Positions 46,402 through 56,800 of a stretch of 64,000 nucleotides of DNA are shown in pieces. Origin of the DNA: Psychrobacter namhaensis (lineage in GTDB: Bacteria > Pseudomonadota > Gammaproteobacteria > Pseudomonadales > Moraxellaceae). Each line of letters opens with the position of its first letter. The first letter of the stretch is position 1. Below the pieces are notes generated by a model that saw nothing but the letters and a program-made list of their open reading frames with translations, had not been told where the DNA came from and searched no databases. Made by a program: the position numbers and the translations under genes. The DNA lies in contig NZ_JABASS010000001.1 of NCBI RefSeq assembly GCF_016107545.1, forward strand, positions 1-64,000. The letters are read 5' to 3'.

Positions 46402-48759
46402 GTGAGTCGTCAGAAAAAAAATCATCAGAATAATAATCACTCTCTTCTAACCACTCAGCCGCCATTATTTAAGCAAGTTTGTGTGATTGGACTTGGGTTA
46501 ATCGGTGCCAGTCTTGCACAAGCCATTAAAGACAATGGGTTGAGTGAGCGCTTAGTCGCCGTCGATCGGCATGGCCCAAGTATAGAAGAGGCCATCAAAC
46601 AAGGATTGCTGGATGCGGGCAGCTCAAGACTGAGTGAGGTGGTCGATGGTAGTGATTTGATTGTCATTGCGGTACCCGTACAAGCGGTACAAGCAGTGTT
46701 CAGTGATATTAAACAGGCGATGGATGACGGGCAGCTTGCTACCGATTGCATGATTAGTGATGTCTGTAGCACCAAGCTCAATATCATTGACGCTGCCAAA
46801 GCGGTGTTTACTTCTTTGCCAGTGGGTCTGGTGCCAGCGCATCCGATTGCTGGCGCTGAGAATTCAGGGTATCATGCCAGGCGCGCTAACTTGTTTGTCA
46901 ATCATAGCGTTATTATCTGTGAACTACCCACGACCAATGAGACTTCTATTGCCAAGCTACGCCTGTTGTGGGAGTCGGTAGGGGCAACGGCTATGTCAAT
47001 GGCCGCTGATCATCATGATGCGATATTGGCCCATACCAGTCATTTGCCGCACTTACTGGCGTTTAATTTGGTTGAGCAGCTGGCAAGCCATGATGACAAT
47101 TTGGATATGTTTCGCTATGCCGCTGGTGGCTTTCGCGATTTTACCCGCATTGCTGCCAGTGACCCTAAGATGTGGCACGATATATTTTTTGCCAATCAAA
47201 GCGCGATTGTCAGCGCCCTTGATGAGTATGGCGTCTACCTACAAACCATGCGCCAGCTTATCATTAATAAAGATTCAACCGCCCTGATGGGACTTTTGGG
47301 CCGTGCGCAAGCCGCGCGGCGACATTTTGGCCATATGTTAGCCAGCACCCCTTATACGGATACTACTGCCATGTCAGCTTCTTATATTATTACGCCAAGC
47401 AACACCGTTTCTGGCACGATTACCATTCCTGGTGACAAGTCTATCTCTCATCGCAGTATTATGCTGGGTAGCCTTGCAACAGGCGTGACACAGGTCACTG
47501 GATTTTTGGAAGGAGAGGACGCACTTGCAACGTTGCAAGCGTTCCGTGACATGGGCGTGAGTATTGAAGGGCCTGATAACGGCAAGTTAACCATCCATGG
47601 GGTTGGTATGCATGGCTTAAAACCGAGCAAAACCCCACTTTATATGGGTAACTCTGGGACCAGTATGCGCCTGCTGTCCGGTATCTTAGCGGCACAGCCA
47701 TTTGATAGTGTGTTGACTGGTGACACCAGTCTAAACAAACGGCCGATGGAGCGTGTGGCTGCACCGCTACGTATGATGGGTGCGGTTATACAAAGCACAG
47801 GTCATAGTGGGACCGCGCCACTCAGCATCACTGGACGAGACACGGTCGGACAACCATTACAAGGCATAGCGTATGATATGCCAGTCGCTTCTGCACAGAT
47901 TAAGTCTTGCTTGCTATTAGCGGGTCTATGGAGCGAGGGCACCACAACGGTGACTCAACCAGAAGTCAGTCGTGACCATACCGAGCGTATGCTATCAGCC
48001 TTTGGCTATCCTGTGACAGTAGAAGGCAACCGCATCAGTGTAACAGGCGGCGGCACACTGACAGGCGGTGATATCGCCGTACCTGCTGACATCTCTTCAG
48101 CGGCCTTTTTTATGGTGGCTGCTGCCATCAGTCAAGGTAGTGAGCTGACCCTCACGCAAGTGGGTATCAACCCGACACGTACTGGTATTCTTGATATCTT
48201 AAAATTAATGCAAGCCGATATCAGCTTGAGTAACGAGACACATGTAGGCGGTGAACCAGTCGCAGATATTACGATTCGCAGCTCAAACCTACAAGGTATT
48301 GAGATACCGGAGTACTTAGTGCCGCTGGCGATTGATGAATTCCCCGTATTATTCATTGCGGCTAGCTGTGCTAAAGGCCGTACCGTGTTAACGGGGGCAA
48401 AAGAGCTGCGTGTTAAAGAATCCGATCGCATTGCGGTTATGGCCGACGGTTTGCAGACGCTTGGCATTGATTGTACGGTCACGGATGATGGGTTAATCAT
48501 TGAAGGCAAAGGCACTACAGGTAACGGTGCTGCAAGTCAAAGCGACAACGTCAATAACACTCACCCTATCTTTGGTGGTGGTCAAATTACCTCACATCAT
48601 GATCATCGAATTGCCATGAGTTTTGCGGTTGCCAGTTTACGGGCTTCAAAGCAAATCGTCATTGAAGGGGTCGAAACCGTCAATACCAGCTTCCCAGGAT
48701 TTGCTGAGCTTGCCAATCAAATTGGTATGTCCATTCAAGTTGATGATGCGAGCGCTTAA
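46402..48759 (+). CDS. tyrA-aroA: Prephenate (arogenate) dehydrogenase fused to EPSP synthase
   Basis: The 785-residue fusion begins with a GTG codon. The first half (about 25-310) is a TyrA-type dehydrogenase with the NAD motif VIGLGLIGASLAQ and VPAHPIAGAENSGY. The second half (about 325-785) is 3-phosphoshikimate 1-carboxyvinyltransferase with PGDKSISHRS, LYMGNSGTSMRL, RVKESDRIA and DHRIAMSF. The fusion is known in Acinetobacter and Pseudomonas relatives. It links a trunk step of the shikimate pathway to the tyrosine branch. All AroA active-site motifs are intact; the domains meet without a frameshift. Confidence 0.96.
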   Translation: MSRQKKNHQNNNHSLLTTQPPLFKQVCVIGLGLIGASLAQAIKDNGLSERLVAVDRHGPSIEEAIKQGLLDAGSSRLSEVVDGSDLIVIAVPVQAVQAVFSDIKQAMDDGQLATDCMISDVCSTKLNIIDAAKAVFTSLPVGLVPAHPIAGAENSGYHARRANLFVNHSVIICELPTTNETSIAKLRLLWESVGATAMSMAADHHDAILAHTSHLPHLLAFNLVEQLASHDDNLDMFRYAAGGFRDFTRIAASDPKMWHDIFFANQSAIVSALDEYGVYLQTMRQLIINKDSTALMGLLGRAQAARRHFGHMLASTPYTDTTAMSASYIITPSNTVSGTITIPGDKSISHRSIMLGSLATGVTQVTGFLEGEDALATLQAFRDMGVSIEGPDNGKLTIHGVGMHGLKPSKTPLYMGNSGTSMRLLSGILAAQPFDSVLTGDTSLNKRPMERVAAPLRMMGAVIQSTGHSGTAPLSITGRDTVGQPLQGIAYDMPVASAQIKSCLLLAGLWSEGTTTVTQPEVSRDHTERMLSAFGYPVTVEGNRISVTGGGTLTGGDIAVPADISSAAFFMVAAAISQGSELTLTQVGINPTRTGILDILKLMQADISLSNETHVGGEPVADITIRSSNLQGIEIPEYLVPLAIDEFPVLFIAASCAKGRTVLTGAKELRVKESDRIAVMADGLQTLGIDCTVTDDGLIIEGKGTTGNGAASQSDNVNNTHPIFGGGQITSHHDHRIAMSFAVASLRASKQIVIEGVETVNTSFPGFAELANQIGMSIQVDDASA

Positions 48760-49036
48760 TGCTTGATGGTTTCGCTTTTAAGAAAGTAAGTCATGAACCC
48801 TTAGACTCATACATAGGGTAACAGTACTTATTTACTGACTTTTAGATAAATGTGTTTCAAAATAGTGGTTATCGTTAGCAATGTGTTGATGTCGATACGG
48901 ACATTCGCACATTGCTTTTTAACTTGTGTCCTACTTGTAGTAACCCTGTGTTTTTGCGGTTCACCTAAAAATATAATCATAACTAGGCGACCATGCGCGA
49001 GAATACGCTTTGCTCTAAATGAAGTTGTACTGACTT

Positions 49037-49999
49037 ATGACTACTCAAAACGTCGTCAAAAAACCGGCTGTCCCTATTAAAACGACCAGACGTGGCATCG
49101 TAACCGCGCTGATTGCTTTTTTTATCTGGGGCGGTTTTCCGTTATATTTTAAACAGTTGGCTGCCTATGATGCAACCGAGATCATTGGCCACCGTATTGT
49201 CTGGACATTCATGTGCTTACTTATCGTGTTGGTGGTCACCAAACGCTGGGGGTGGGTCGATACCCTAAAGAAAAACCCAAGATGGATCGCGTTTTCTTTT
49301 ATATCGGGTTTGATTATCGCAACGAATTGGCTCACGTATGTATGGGCGGTCAATCATGACCGTATACTTGAAGCCAGCTTGGGGTATTTTATTGGGCCGT
49401 TGGTGGGCGTGGCCTTATCAATGATTTTATTCAAAGAGCGCTTGCGACCTTTGCAATGGATCGCCATTGGTTTTGCGCTACTCTCTGTGGTTATCCAAGT
49501 GGTGATGATTGGTAGTCTGCCTTGGATATCGCTCATCTTGGCTTTTAGCTTTAGCACTTATGGTACGATTCAACGGCAAACGCCTCTGACGGCTGTCGAC
49601 GCCATGTTTGTTGAAACAACGATGTTGGTGCCAATTTGTCTGTGGTGGTTTTGGCAGGCAGATGTGGTCAGTAGTCAGCTGCGCTTTTGGTTCAGTCCAA
49701 ACATTTGGCTACTGATGATTGCAGGTCCTATTACCTTGATACCGTTGTTACTGTTCAATAAATCGACCAAACTGGTGGCCTATAGTATTTTAAGTTTTAT
49801 GAACTATCTGACCCCGACCTTTATTTTCTTCTTAGCGGTGTTTTATTATAACGAGCATTTCGATTTACATCGTTTGGCGGTGTTTGGGTTGATTTGGTTG
49901 GGTCTGCTCTTGTTCAGCATTGATTTGTGGCGCCATCGTCCCAGTAAAGTATTAAAAGCTGAGCGTCTACGTGAAGAGGCGTTGCAGCAAGTTAAATAA
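49037..49999 (+). CDS. rarD: RarD-family EamA transporter
   Basis: This 320-residue membrane protein has ten predicted helices and the RarD signatures FFIWGGFPLYFKQL near residue 33, WLTYVWAVNHDRILEASLGY near 95 and GPITLIPLLLFN. RarD proteins are predicted permeases; E. coli RarD was linked to chloramphenicol sensitivity, but the substrate is unknown. It follows the tyrA-aroA gene by 277 bp. An overlapping frame upstream (48850-49080) is judged spurious. Confidence 0.92.
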   Translation: MTTQNVVKKPAVPIKTTRRGIVTALIAFFIWGGFPLYFKQLAAYDATEIIGHRIVWTFMCLLIVLVVTKRWGWVDTLKKNPRWIAFSFISGLIIATNWLTYVWAVNHDRILEASLGYFIGPLVGVALSMILFKERLRPLQWIAIGFALLSVVIQVVMIGSLPWISLILAFSFSTYGTIQRQTPLTAVDAMFVETTMLVPICLWWFWQADVVSSQLRFWFSPNIWLLMIAGPITLIPLLLFNKSTKLVAYSILSFMNYLTPTFIFFLAVFYYNEHFDLHRLAVFGLIWLGLLLFSIDLWRHRPSKVLKAERLREEALQQVK

Positions 50000-50050
50000 A
50001 AACCTTCCACTAAAAATGTGAATTAAAAATTAGCAAACAAGGATGACAGC

Positions 50051-50476
50051 ATGTTTCATACCCAATCTGACGTAGTATTTATAAAAGGTTTAAAAGTAGA
50101 GGCGGTGATTGGCGTGTATGAGTGGGAACGCGCGATCACTCAGCCATTATTGATCGACATCGCGCTTGAGACCGATATCAGCCGTGCCGCTAAATCGGAT
50201 GATGTCACTGATGCGCTGAACTATAAGGCGGTCTGTGATGATGTGAGCGAGTGGTGCCAAGCCATTAAAGCGAAGCTACTTGAGCATTTGGCTGGACAAA
50301 TCGCAGACAAATTGCTGACTAAATATGCCAGTCACAAAGTCACGTTAAGTATTGCCAAGCCGACTGCCATTCAGCAAGCGGATGCGGTTGGTGTGCAAAT
50401 CACTCGTCATGCCGCCGCTTCCTCTGATGAGCCTGCGGTGAACCACGCTGATAACCATCAATCTAACGATGTATAA
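50051..50476 (+). CDS. folB: Dihydroneopterin aldolase
   Basis: This 141-residue enzyme has IKGLKVEAVIGVYEWER at residues 10-26, with the catalytic glutamate, and ALNYKAVCDDV near 60; the lysine of the ISIAKP-like TLSIAKPTA strand (near 103) is also conserved. It cleaves 7,8-dihydroneopterin to hydroxymethyl-dihydropterin in folate synthesis. The C-terminal 20 residues are an acidic, His/Asn-rich tail. Its end overlaps the start of folK by eight bases, so the two are translationally coupled. Confidence 0.94.
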   Translation: MFHTQSDVVFIKGLKVEAVIGVYEWERAITQPLLIDIALETDISRAAKSDDVTDALNYKAVCDDVSEWCQAIKAKLLEHLAGQIADKLLTKYASHKVTLSIAKPTAIQQADAVGVQITRHAAASSDEPAVNHADNHQSNDV

Positions 50477-50999
50477 AAAGTTGGCTGACTTGAATTTTGA
50501 GAAGTTAGAAAAGCGTGCGCCCGAAGCGTTGCAGGCGCAAACGTTGACGGCTGTCGTATTGGCTTTGGGGAGTAATTATCACGCTGAGACGTATTTACCG
50601 ATCGTGCGCGAGCATCTAGCAGCGTTAGGTGAAATGCAGCTATCTAGCGCTTTTCAAAATCCGGATTTTACAGCGACTCTTGCGCTGCCAAAACCTGACT
50701 ATACCAATCAGTGTGTCTATCTGTCTCTAAAATCGTCCACAACGTTGCAAAAGCTACAGCAAGTGCTAAAACAATTTGAATGTGATTGTCATAGGCAACG
50801 CTCAACAGAACGGTCGCTGCCTATAAAAAAAGTCACCATGGATATTGATATACTGCTCGTGAATGTGGGTCTTTCCAAAAATAGCCTAAGCAAAAATGAG
50901 ACATCTAAGTGGGTAGTGATGTCAGATCGTTACCCATTCAAAGCGCATGAAAAAACTGGCATCAAGGAGTTGATAACGACTGGTTTTTTAGGCAGTTAA
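50469..50999 (+). CDS. folK: Hydroxymethyl-dihydropterin pyrophosphokinase, divergent
   Basis: The 176-residue protein has the family opening VVLALGSNYHAETY near residue 28 and the magnesium-binding D-x-D in KKVTMDIDILLV near residue 118. The central part is divergent: the usual YETxPxG and QPxFLN blocks are replaced by SSAFQNPDF and YTNQCVYLSL. It catalyses the step after FolB, and the eight-base overlap with folB supports the call. A roughly 25-residue extension precedes the conserved fold. Confidence 0.85.
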   Translation: MYKKLADLNFEKLEKRAPEALQAQTLTAVVLALGSNYHAETYLPIVREHLAALGEMQLSSAFQNPDFTATLALPKPDYTNQCVYLSLKSSTTLQKLQQVLKQFECDCHRQRSTERSLPIKKVTMDIDILLVNVGLSKNSLSKNETSKWVVMSDRYPFKAHEKTGIKELITTGFLGS

Positions 51000-51133
51000 A
51001 AGACCATTCAAACGAGAAAGCTGTTATCAACAATATTGCGTATTTTTCTTACTGAAGTCTGAGCAGAACATGTAACCTAACTGACTTCCTTCTCTCCAAA
51101 ATGGGGGAAGGAAGCTGAAGACTGGTAGAAGTT

Positions 51134-52045
51134 TTACTTTAATGTCGCGTCGGCTTCATCTGCCTCAGCACGACCAATGACATCTAAGTCTTCTAAGCAG
51201 AGCTTATCGTATTCTTTTTTGCAAAAATCAGGATCGAGTTGGCACATCGCGGCTTGTAGCTGATCTAGACGATTTTCTGATTGTTGAATGTGCTCGAGCA
51301 TTTTAGCAAACGCTTCTGCGACAGGGTCTTGTGAAGAGGGATCAATACCATAAGCCTGAAAAGCGGTGGTGCGTGCTGTGCTGGCATTTGAGTTTTTAGT
51401 CTGGTTTGTATTTGCGGTACCGGCCTGTGCTACTTTTTCTTGCTGCTTGGCATCTTGTACTTTGGTGGTGAGGGGATTGCCTTTTTCATCATGATGGTCT
51501 GAGATCATACGGGCTGCACTACCGACCATGGTGGCGCCTGCTGGGACAGGTTTGACCACCACCGCATTTGAGCCTATTTTTGCGTTTTTACCGACGGTAA
51601 ATGGACCCAAAACTTTTGCACCCGCACCAACTGTGACACCATCTTCTAGCGTTGGATGGCGTTTGCCATTATTCCAAGAGACCCCGCCCAACGTCACACC
51701 ATGATACAACGTGACGTCATTACCAATCTCAGCGGTTTCACCAATGACGACGCCGACACCGTGGTCAATAAAAAAGCGCTTGCCAATTTTTGCGGCAGGG
51801 TGAATCTCGATACCAGTCATGATGCGTGAGCCGTATGAGACAACACGTGCTGCCAGCTTTTGTTCGTTATTCCAAAGACAATGCGCCCCGCGATGTAAGA
51901 TAAGCGCATGAATGCCAGGGTAGGTCAGTATGACCTCCAGGCTATTACGTGCCGCAGGGTCACGGTTGAACACCGCATCAATGTCTTCTTTGAGCTCTTT
52001 TTTGATACAAGTAAGCGATTTGAACAATTTGGATGGCAGTGACAT
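51134..52045 (-). CDS. cysE: Serine O-acetyltransferase (EpsC/CysE short type)
   Basis: This 303-residue left-handed beta-helix acyltransferase has the helix motifs [19 protein letters not shown] near residue 75 and [20 protein letters not shown], then [21 protein letters not shown] in FIDHG is the catalytic base of the family. The N-terminal helical domain is short, as in the Pseudomonas-type enzyme. A polar tail of about 110 residues includes [13 protein letters not shown] and a glutamine-rich helix, plausibly for assembly. It makes O-acetylserine for cysteine synthesis. Confidence 0.92.
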   Translation of the reverse strand: MSLPSKLFKSLTCIKKELKEDIDAVFNRDPAARNSLEVILTYPGIHALILHRGAHCLWNNEQKLAARVVSYGSRIMTGIEIHPAAKIGKRFFIDHGVGVVIGETAEIGNDVTLYHGVTLGGVSWNNGKRHPTLEDGVTVGAGAKVLGPFTVGKNAKIGSNAVVVKPVPAGATMVGSAARMISDHHDEKGNPLTTKVQDAKQQEKVAQAGTANTNQTKNSNASTARTTAFQAYGIDPSSQDPVAEAFAKMLEHIQQSENRLDQLQAAMCQLDPDFCKKEYDKLCLEDLDVIGRAEADEADATLK

Positions 52046-52468
52046 AAAGCGTCCTATCTATTCGTCGGTAAAGTGTCGTTTCTAAAAAATCTTACAGCTT
52101 TCTCTTAATTTATCACTATTATCTTTTAATGTTAGTGAAATTTTATTTCTGCTTGTGCTGTTCCAGTTATAGCAGCTTTGCACTACAAAATATAGTGATG
52201 AGCCATCAAAAAAAATTGCCGATAAACGAATATCAGTTTATTAGGGCGTGTCCTCATTTTAAAAATGGTGATAAATTGCAGTCAAACAGCGGCAAAATTT
52301 AGCCATTTTTAGTCCAGTTAGATGACTATCGATTGATTGAGGACACGCCCTAGCATCAATTTTAGTGGTCAGAATACTACTAATAGGCTGTCAAAACCTC
52401 ATGCTAGCTGCACTATATTGCTTTTAAAGTATTTTAACTATGGTTGGCTTTAAGATTAAATCGGCTGC
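52046..52468. other. Intergenic region trmJ-cysE
   Basis: This 423-bp spacer lies downstream of trmJ and upstream of cysE and holds the best-preserved MITE-like element (52242-52352). No gene is supported. Confidence 0.6.
52242..52352. repeat. MITE-like element, intact 111-bp copy
   Basis: Perfect 15-bp terminal inverted repeats TAGGGCGTGTCCTCA (52242-52256) and TGAGGACACGCCCTA (52338-52352) enclose a non-coding 81-bp interior. The outermost TA on each side could be the target duplication of an IS630- or IS5(IS427)-type transposase. Related copies are at 21288-21459 and 28877-28942. Confidence 0.85.
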
Positions 52469-53356
52469 CTAGTCTTTTGAGATTTTAGCAATCACAGCAC
52501 TTAACAGCTGGTACTCTTTTTGGTCAAGCTGTAATCGCGAGCCCAGTCTGGAGAGTCTCGACGGCAATGATTTTAAGTGCTCGCTGTCTGCTAAACCGCG
52601 CTGAACCATCAGCTCGGTCATACGCTGAGTAAGCTGTTGCAGCTGCTGCTGGGTAATGGCTGGCTCATCCCATTGCTGACGTATATGGACGTCTACTGTT
52701 GGTTGAGCTGTTGTGCTCAAGTTGTTATCTAGGTTGTTGTTGGACGTTTGAGCATGTGTCTGCGCGTAAGCAAAGATAAAGCTGGCAATGACTTGTACGG
52801 CTGAGGCGACATTGAGAACTGGATAGGCTGGGTTGGCATCGATTTGAATGTGATAGTCTGCGTAAGCCAATTCTTCATTGGTCAAGCCACGATCTTCACG
52901 ACCAAATAAGATGGCAATATTTGGTTTGCTTGAGGACGGAGCGCTTGCATTGTCATTGGCTGTATCGAGAGTGGACTGCTTATCGATAAAATCAAACATA
53001 ATCTTGGCCGCTTGCGTTGGTGTCACCACAGGACGTGGTAAATGACGACTACGACTACTGGCCGCAAACACAAGCTGACAGTCCGCTAACGCAGACTCTA
53101 AGGTAGGTACTATCATTGCGGATGACAACAAATCACTACCACCGGCAGCATGAGAAACACTGGTGTCATCAATCGGTCGCTTAGGGTCAACGACCGTCAA
53201 ACGTGATAAACCCATGGTATGCATGGCACGCGCGGCCGAACCAATGTTGGCGGGCAATGTTGTGTTAACCATGACCACTTGCACACAAGCAAGATAGTCA
53301 CTCACACTATAAGCTTGGGGTGCTGAGGCGGTAGATGATGAATAATCGTTACTCAT
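52469..53356 (-). CDS. trmJ: tRNA (cytidine/uridine-2'-O)-methyltransferase TrmJ
   Basis: This 295-residue SPOUT-family enzyme has motif 1 VNTTLPANIGSAARAM near residue 31, motif 2 ILFGREDRGLTNEEL near 150 and motif 3 YPVLNVASAVQVI near 178, which form the knotted AdoMet site. It 2'-O-methylates residue 32 of several tRNAs. Two low-complexity insertions (around 128-145 and 205-225) lengthen it relative to E. coli TrmJ (246). Its ATG directly follows the stop of the upstream Hpt gene with no gap. Confidence 0.92.
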   Translation of the reverse strand: MSNDYSSSTASAPQAYSVSDYLACVQVVMVNTTLPANIGSAARAMHTMGLSRLTVVDPKRPIDDTSVSHAAGGSDLLSSAMIVPTLESALADCQLVFAASSRSRHLPRPVVTPTQAAKIMFDFIDKQSTLDTANDNASAPSSSKPNIAILFGREDRGLTNEELAYADYHIQIDANPAYPVLNVASAVQVIASFIFAYAQTHAQTSNNNLDNNLSTTAQPTVDVHIRQQWDEPAITQQQLQQLTQRMTELMVQRGLADSEHLKSLPSRLSRLGSRLQLDQKEYQLLSAVIAKISKD

Positions 53357-53734
53357 TTATTGTCCCAAACGTTGATTTATTTCTTGTTCAGCACGTTGTA
53401 GTGCTACTGCGATGTCTTCAATAAGTGCAGTTTGCTCACTGATGCGGTGTTCACAACATAGTTTTTGTAATTGACTGCTAAGGTTCACCAGTTGCGTGGT
53501 ACCCAAGTTGGCGCTCGCGCCTTTTAGGGCATGGGCAATTTCAAAACCGTTGGTATTGTCGTTTTCTTGCTGCGCGATTCGTAGGGACGCGACTCGCTGT
53601 TGACTGTCAGTCATATACACTTGTATCAAATCAGCAAAATCTTCTTCTAGCAAGTCACGCATATCTTCAAATTGCTCATGATTAACAATTTCCTCAGTCT
53701 GATTAGTCACCGTGTTACGTGGGATGTCAACCAT
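53357..53734 (-). CDS. Stand-alone Hpt (histidine phosphotransfer) protein
   Basis: This 125-residue four-helix Hpt domain has the phospho-accepting H68 in EIAHALKGASANLG, preceded by helix LLEEDFADLIQVYMTDSQQR. It should shuttle phosphate from a hybrid sensor kinase receiver to a response regulator. No kinase or regulator gene is adjacent, so the partner is elsewhere, for example a GacS/BarA-like kinase lacking its own Hpt domain. It lies between dnaE (71 bp upstream) and trmJ (immediately downstream) on the same strand. Confidence 0.88.
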   Translation of the reverse strand: MVDIPRNTVTNQTEEIVNHEQFEDMRDLLEEDFADLIQVYMTDSQQRVASLRIAQQENDNTNGFEIAHALKGASANLGTTQLVNLSSQLQKLCCEHRISEQTALIEDIAVALQRAEQEINQRLGQ

Positions 53735-53805
53735 AGTTTTATATCCAGTTTTTGAAAGTTAAAGTAATAAAGTCGCCATGACAGATTTTTTGCGGTAAAA
53801 AAGCC

Positions 53806-56800
53806 TTAGTTGTAATGAAAGTGTAAGTTATCTTCACTCACCATGCTCTTTAACTGCTGTAAGTTGTCGTCGTTAGGATAGATGCGCCAATGCTCAGATA
53901 GACCAACATTTGCGATACCAAACGCCTCATAAATGCTGAGCCCAAGTGGCAGACAGTTATCATTAATGGACGTATCGGTATTACTCAACGCGTTATTGGC
54001 ATAGCTACTGCCATTTTGCAGCGCATCTTGACTCATATCATTTTCTAAAGCCAATAAATCATTACCATCTTCATCGTACAAGCTGCCACCCATAGCAGGA
54101 TCATAAACGCTATTGTTACTATGGCCACCTTGCTCGTCCTGCTCACTGTTATACGCTAAGCGCGGGGCAGGTATGATGTCTGCTTGTGCTGACTTGAGTA
54201 AAGGTTGCAAGCGTGTGAGCAAGTTAACGTCGCTACCATGAACTTTTATACTGATTTTTTTGAGCCAACGCAAGCGTGCGTCAACCATACTCATGGCACT
54301 ATCAAGTCGCGCAAATAAACGTCCATCACGCTCACGAATGCTGCCTTTAATAATAACCACTTCATCGACTTTTAGCTGCTCTTTGACGCGGTTAAAGCGC
54401 TCCGCATAGCAGCTAACTTCAAGACGAGACGTACCATCATCCAAGGTAATCACATTGCGATTACCAAAATTGGCAATATCGATAATAAGGCCTGCAAAAT
54501 AGCAGCTGCCGTTATAGCCGGTATCAGTGAGTTTATCTAGCCGCGTGCCTGACGTAAAACGTTTTAGCTCATCCAAATACTCATTGATAGGGTGTCCGGT
54601 CAGGTATAGTCCCAAGGTGTTTTTTTCAGCCTTTAGACGATGCTTATCACCCCAAATGAGCTCTGGCGTCATTACCAATGGTGGCGCGGCGACCACGCCA
54701 TCCATCTCACCAAACAAATCCATCATACCGATCTCGCGGTTTTGGCGGTCTTGTTCAGCGGCTTGCACAGCACTCGGCAACTGACTCATCAATGCACCGC
54801 GGATCTCGTAAGCCGCGTCTGCTGGCAAGTCAGGTCGTAGTGTCGCTGCAAAGTCGTCAAAACAGCCTGCGCTTACTAAGGCTTCAAGCGTGCGTTTGTT
54901 GACTTTTTTGATGTCTACTCGGCGACAAAAGTCATATAAGTCTTTAAAAGGGCCATCCGTGCGACGGGCTTCCACAATGGACTCTACCGCCCCTTCACCA
55001 ACGCCTTTAATAGCCCCAAGTCCATAAATAATGTTGGTCGGGGTGTCAGCAACGAAATGCCACTCACTACGGTTAACCGATGGATTCACCACGGACAACC
55101 CAAAGTTTTCACGGCAGTCGTTGATAAAGAAGACGACATTGTCGGTGTTGTTCATATCAGACGTTAGGACAGCTGCCATAAACTCAGCAGGGTAGTACTG
55201 TTTTAGATATGCCGTCTGATAAGCCAAAACGCCGTAAGCTGCCGAGTGCGAGCGGTTAAAACCGTAACCGGCGAACTTCTCCATCAAGTCAAAGACGCCG
55301 CCTGAGGTGACTTCATCAATGCCTTGGGAGGTCGCACCTGTCACAAAAATATTACGCTGTTTGGCCATCTCTTCGGGTTTTTTCTTACCCATGGCGCGGC
55401 GTAACATATCTGCCCCGCCTAAGCTATAGCCTGCCATCACTTGCGAGATCTGCATGACTTGCTCTTGATACACAATCACGCCGTTGGTGTTTTCTAAAAT
55501 TGGCTCAAGATTGGGATGATCATAAATGACTTCTTCGCGGCCGTGTTTACGGTCGATATACATCTCTACCATGCCCGCATCGAGCGGGCCTGGACGATAG
55601 AGCGCACACATAGCGATCACATCTTCGATATTGGTCGGTTGTAATTTGGCTAAGTATTTTTTCATACCCATGCTTTCTAACTGAAAGACGGCCGTGGTTT
55701 TAGCGTCTTGCAATAGCTTATAAGCTTTGGTGTCATCTAATGGCAAATCTTCTAATACCAAGGCATCAACGCCTTCTTTAGCGCGGCGTAGATTGATGTT
55801 TTCCACCGCCGCGTTAATGACGGTTAAATTACGCAACCCTAAAAAGTCAAACTTCACCAGTCCTACCGCTTCGACATCGTCTTTATCAAACTGACTGACG
55901 CGATGACCGTCATCATCACAGTAAATGGCGCTAAAATCAGTGATTTTATGCGGTGCGATCAGGACGCCACCAGCGTGTTTACCGACATTGCGACACACCC
56001 CTTCAAGTTTAATCGCCATCTCCCAAATCTCAAGGGCGTCTTCATAGTCCATGTTGTCAGGATTGGAGATTAAGTCTTTAAGCTGTGGTTCTTGCTCAAG
56101 TGCTTGGCTTAGCGTGATACCGGGTGTCTTAGGGATCAGCTTAGATATTTTATTGGCAAGGAAGTATGACTTGCTTTGTACGCGCGCCACATCGCGCACC
56201 ACCGCTTTTGCTGCCATCGTACCAAAGGTGATGATCTGTGAAACCGCGTCACGACCATAAGTTTGCGCCACATAATCAATGACTCGATCACGACCTTCAA
56301 TACAAAAGTCGATATCAAAATCAGGCATGGAGACACGCTCAGGATTTAAGAAACGCTCAAACAACAGATCATAATGGATAGGGTCAAGGTCAGTAATGTT
56401 CAAAGCGTAGGCAACGAGTGATCCTGCACCAGAGCCACGACCAGGACCTACGGGTACGCCATTGGCTTTTGCCCAGCGGATAAAGTCCATAACGATGAGG
56501 AAGTAGCCAGGGAAGCCCATCGATAGGATGATGTTCAATTCATACTCTAGGCGTTCGTCATATCTTTGACGAAAGTCACCCCAGTTGTCACGACGCTCGG
56601 CAACAGGGAAGAGCTTGTCTAAGCGCTGTTCAAGGCCGCGCTGGGACTCTGCGCGAAAAAACGACTCAATCGTTTCACCCTCAGGTACTGGAAAGTCAGG
56701 CAATACATTAATGCCAAGCGTTAAGGTCACATTACAGCGTGTGGCTAACCGTAAGGTATTGTCAATAACCTGAGGAAGATCCTCAAATAACTGTGCCATT

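Noticed and set aside
48850-49080. 76-codon plus-strand frame overlapping the rarD start
   Set aside because: No ribosome site, odd cysteine-rich composition, and a 44-bp overlap with the well-supported rarD in another frame.
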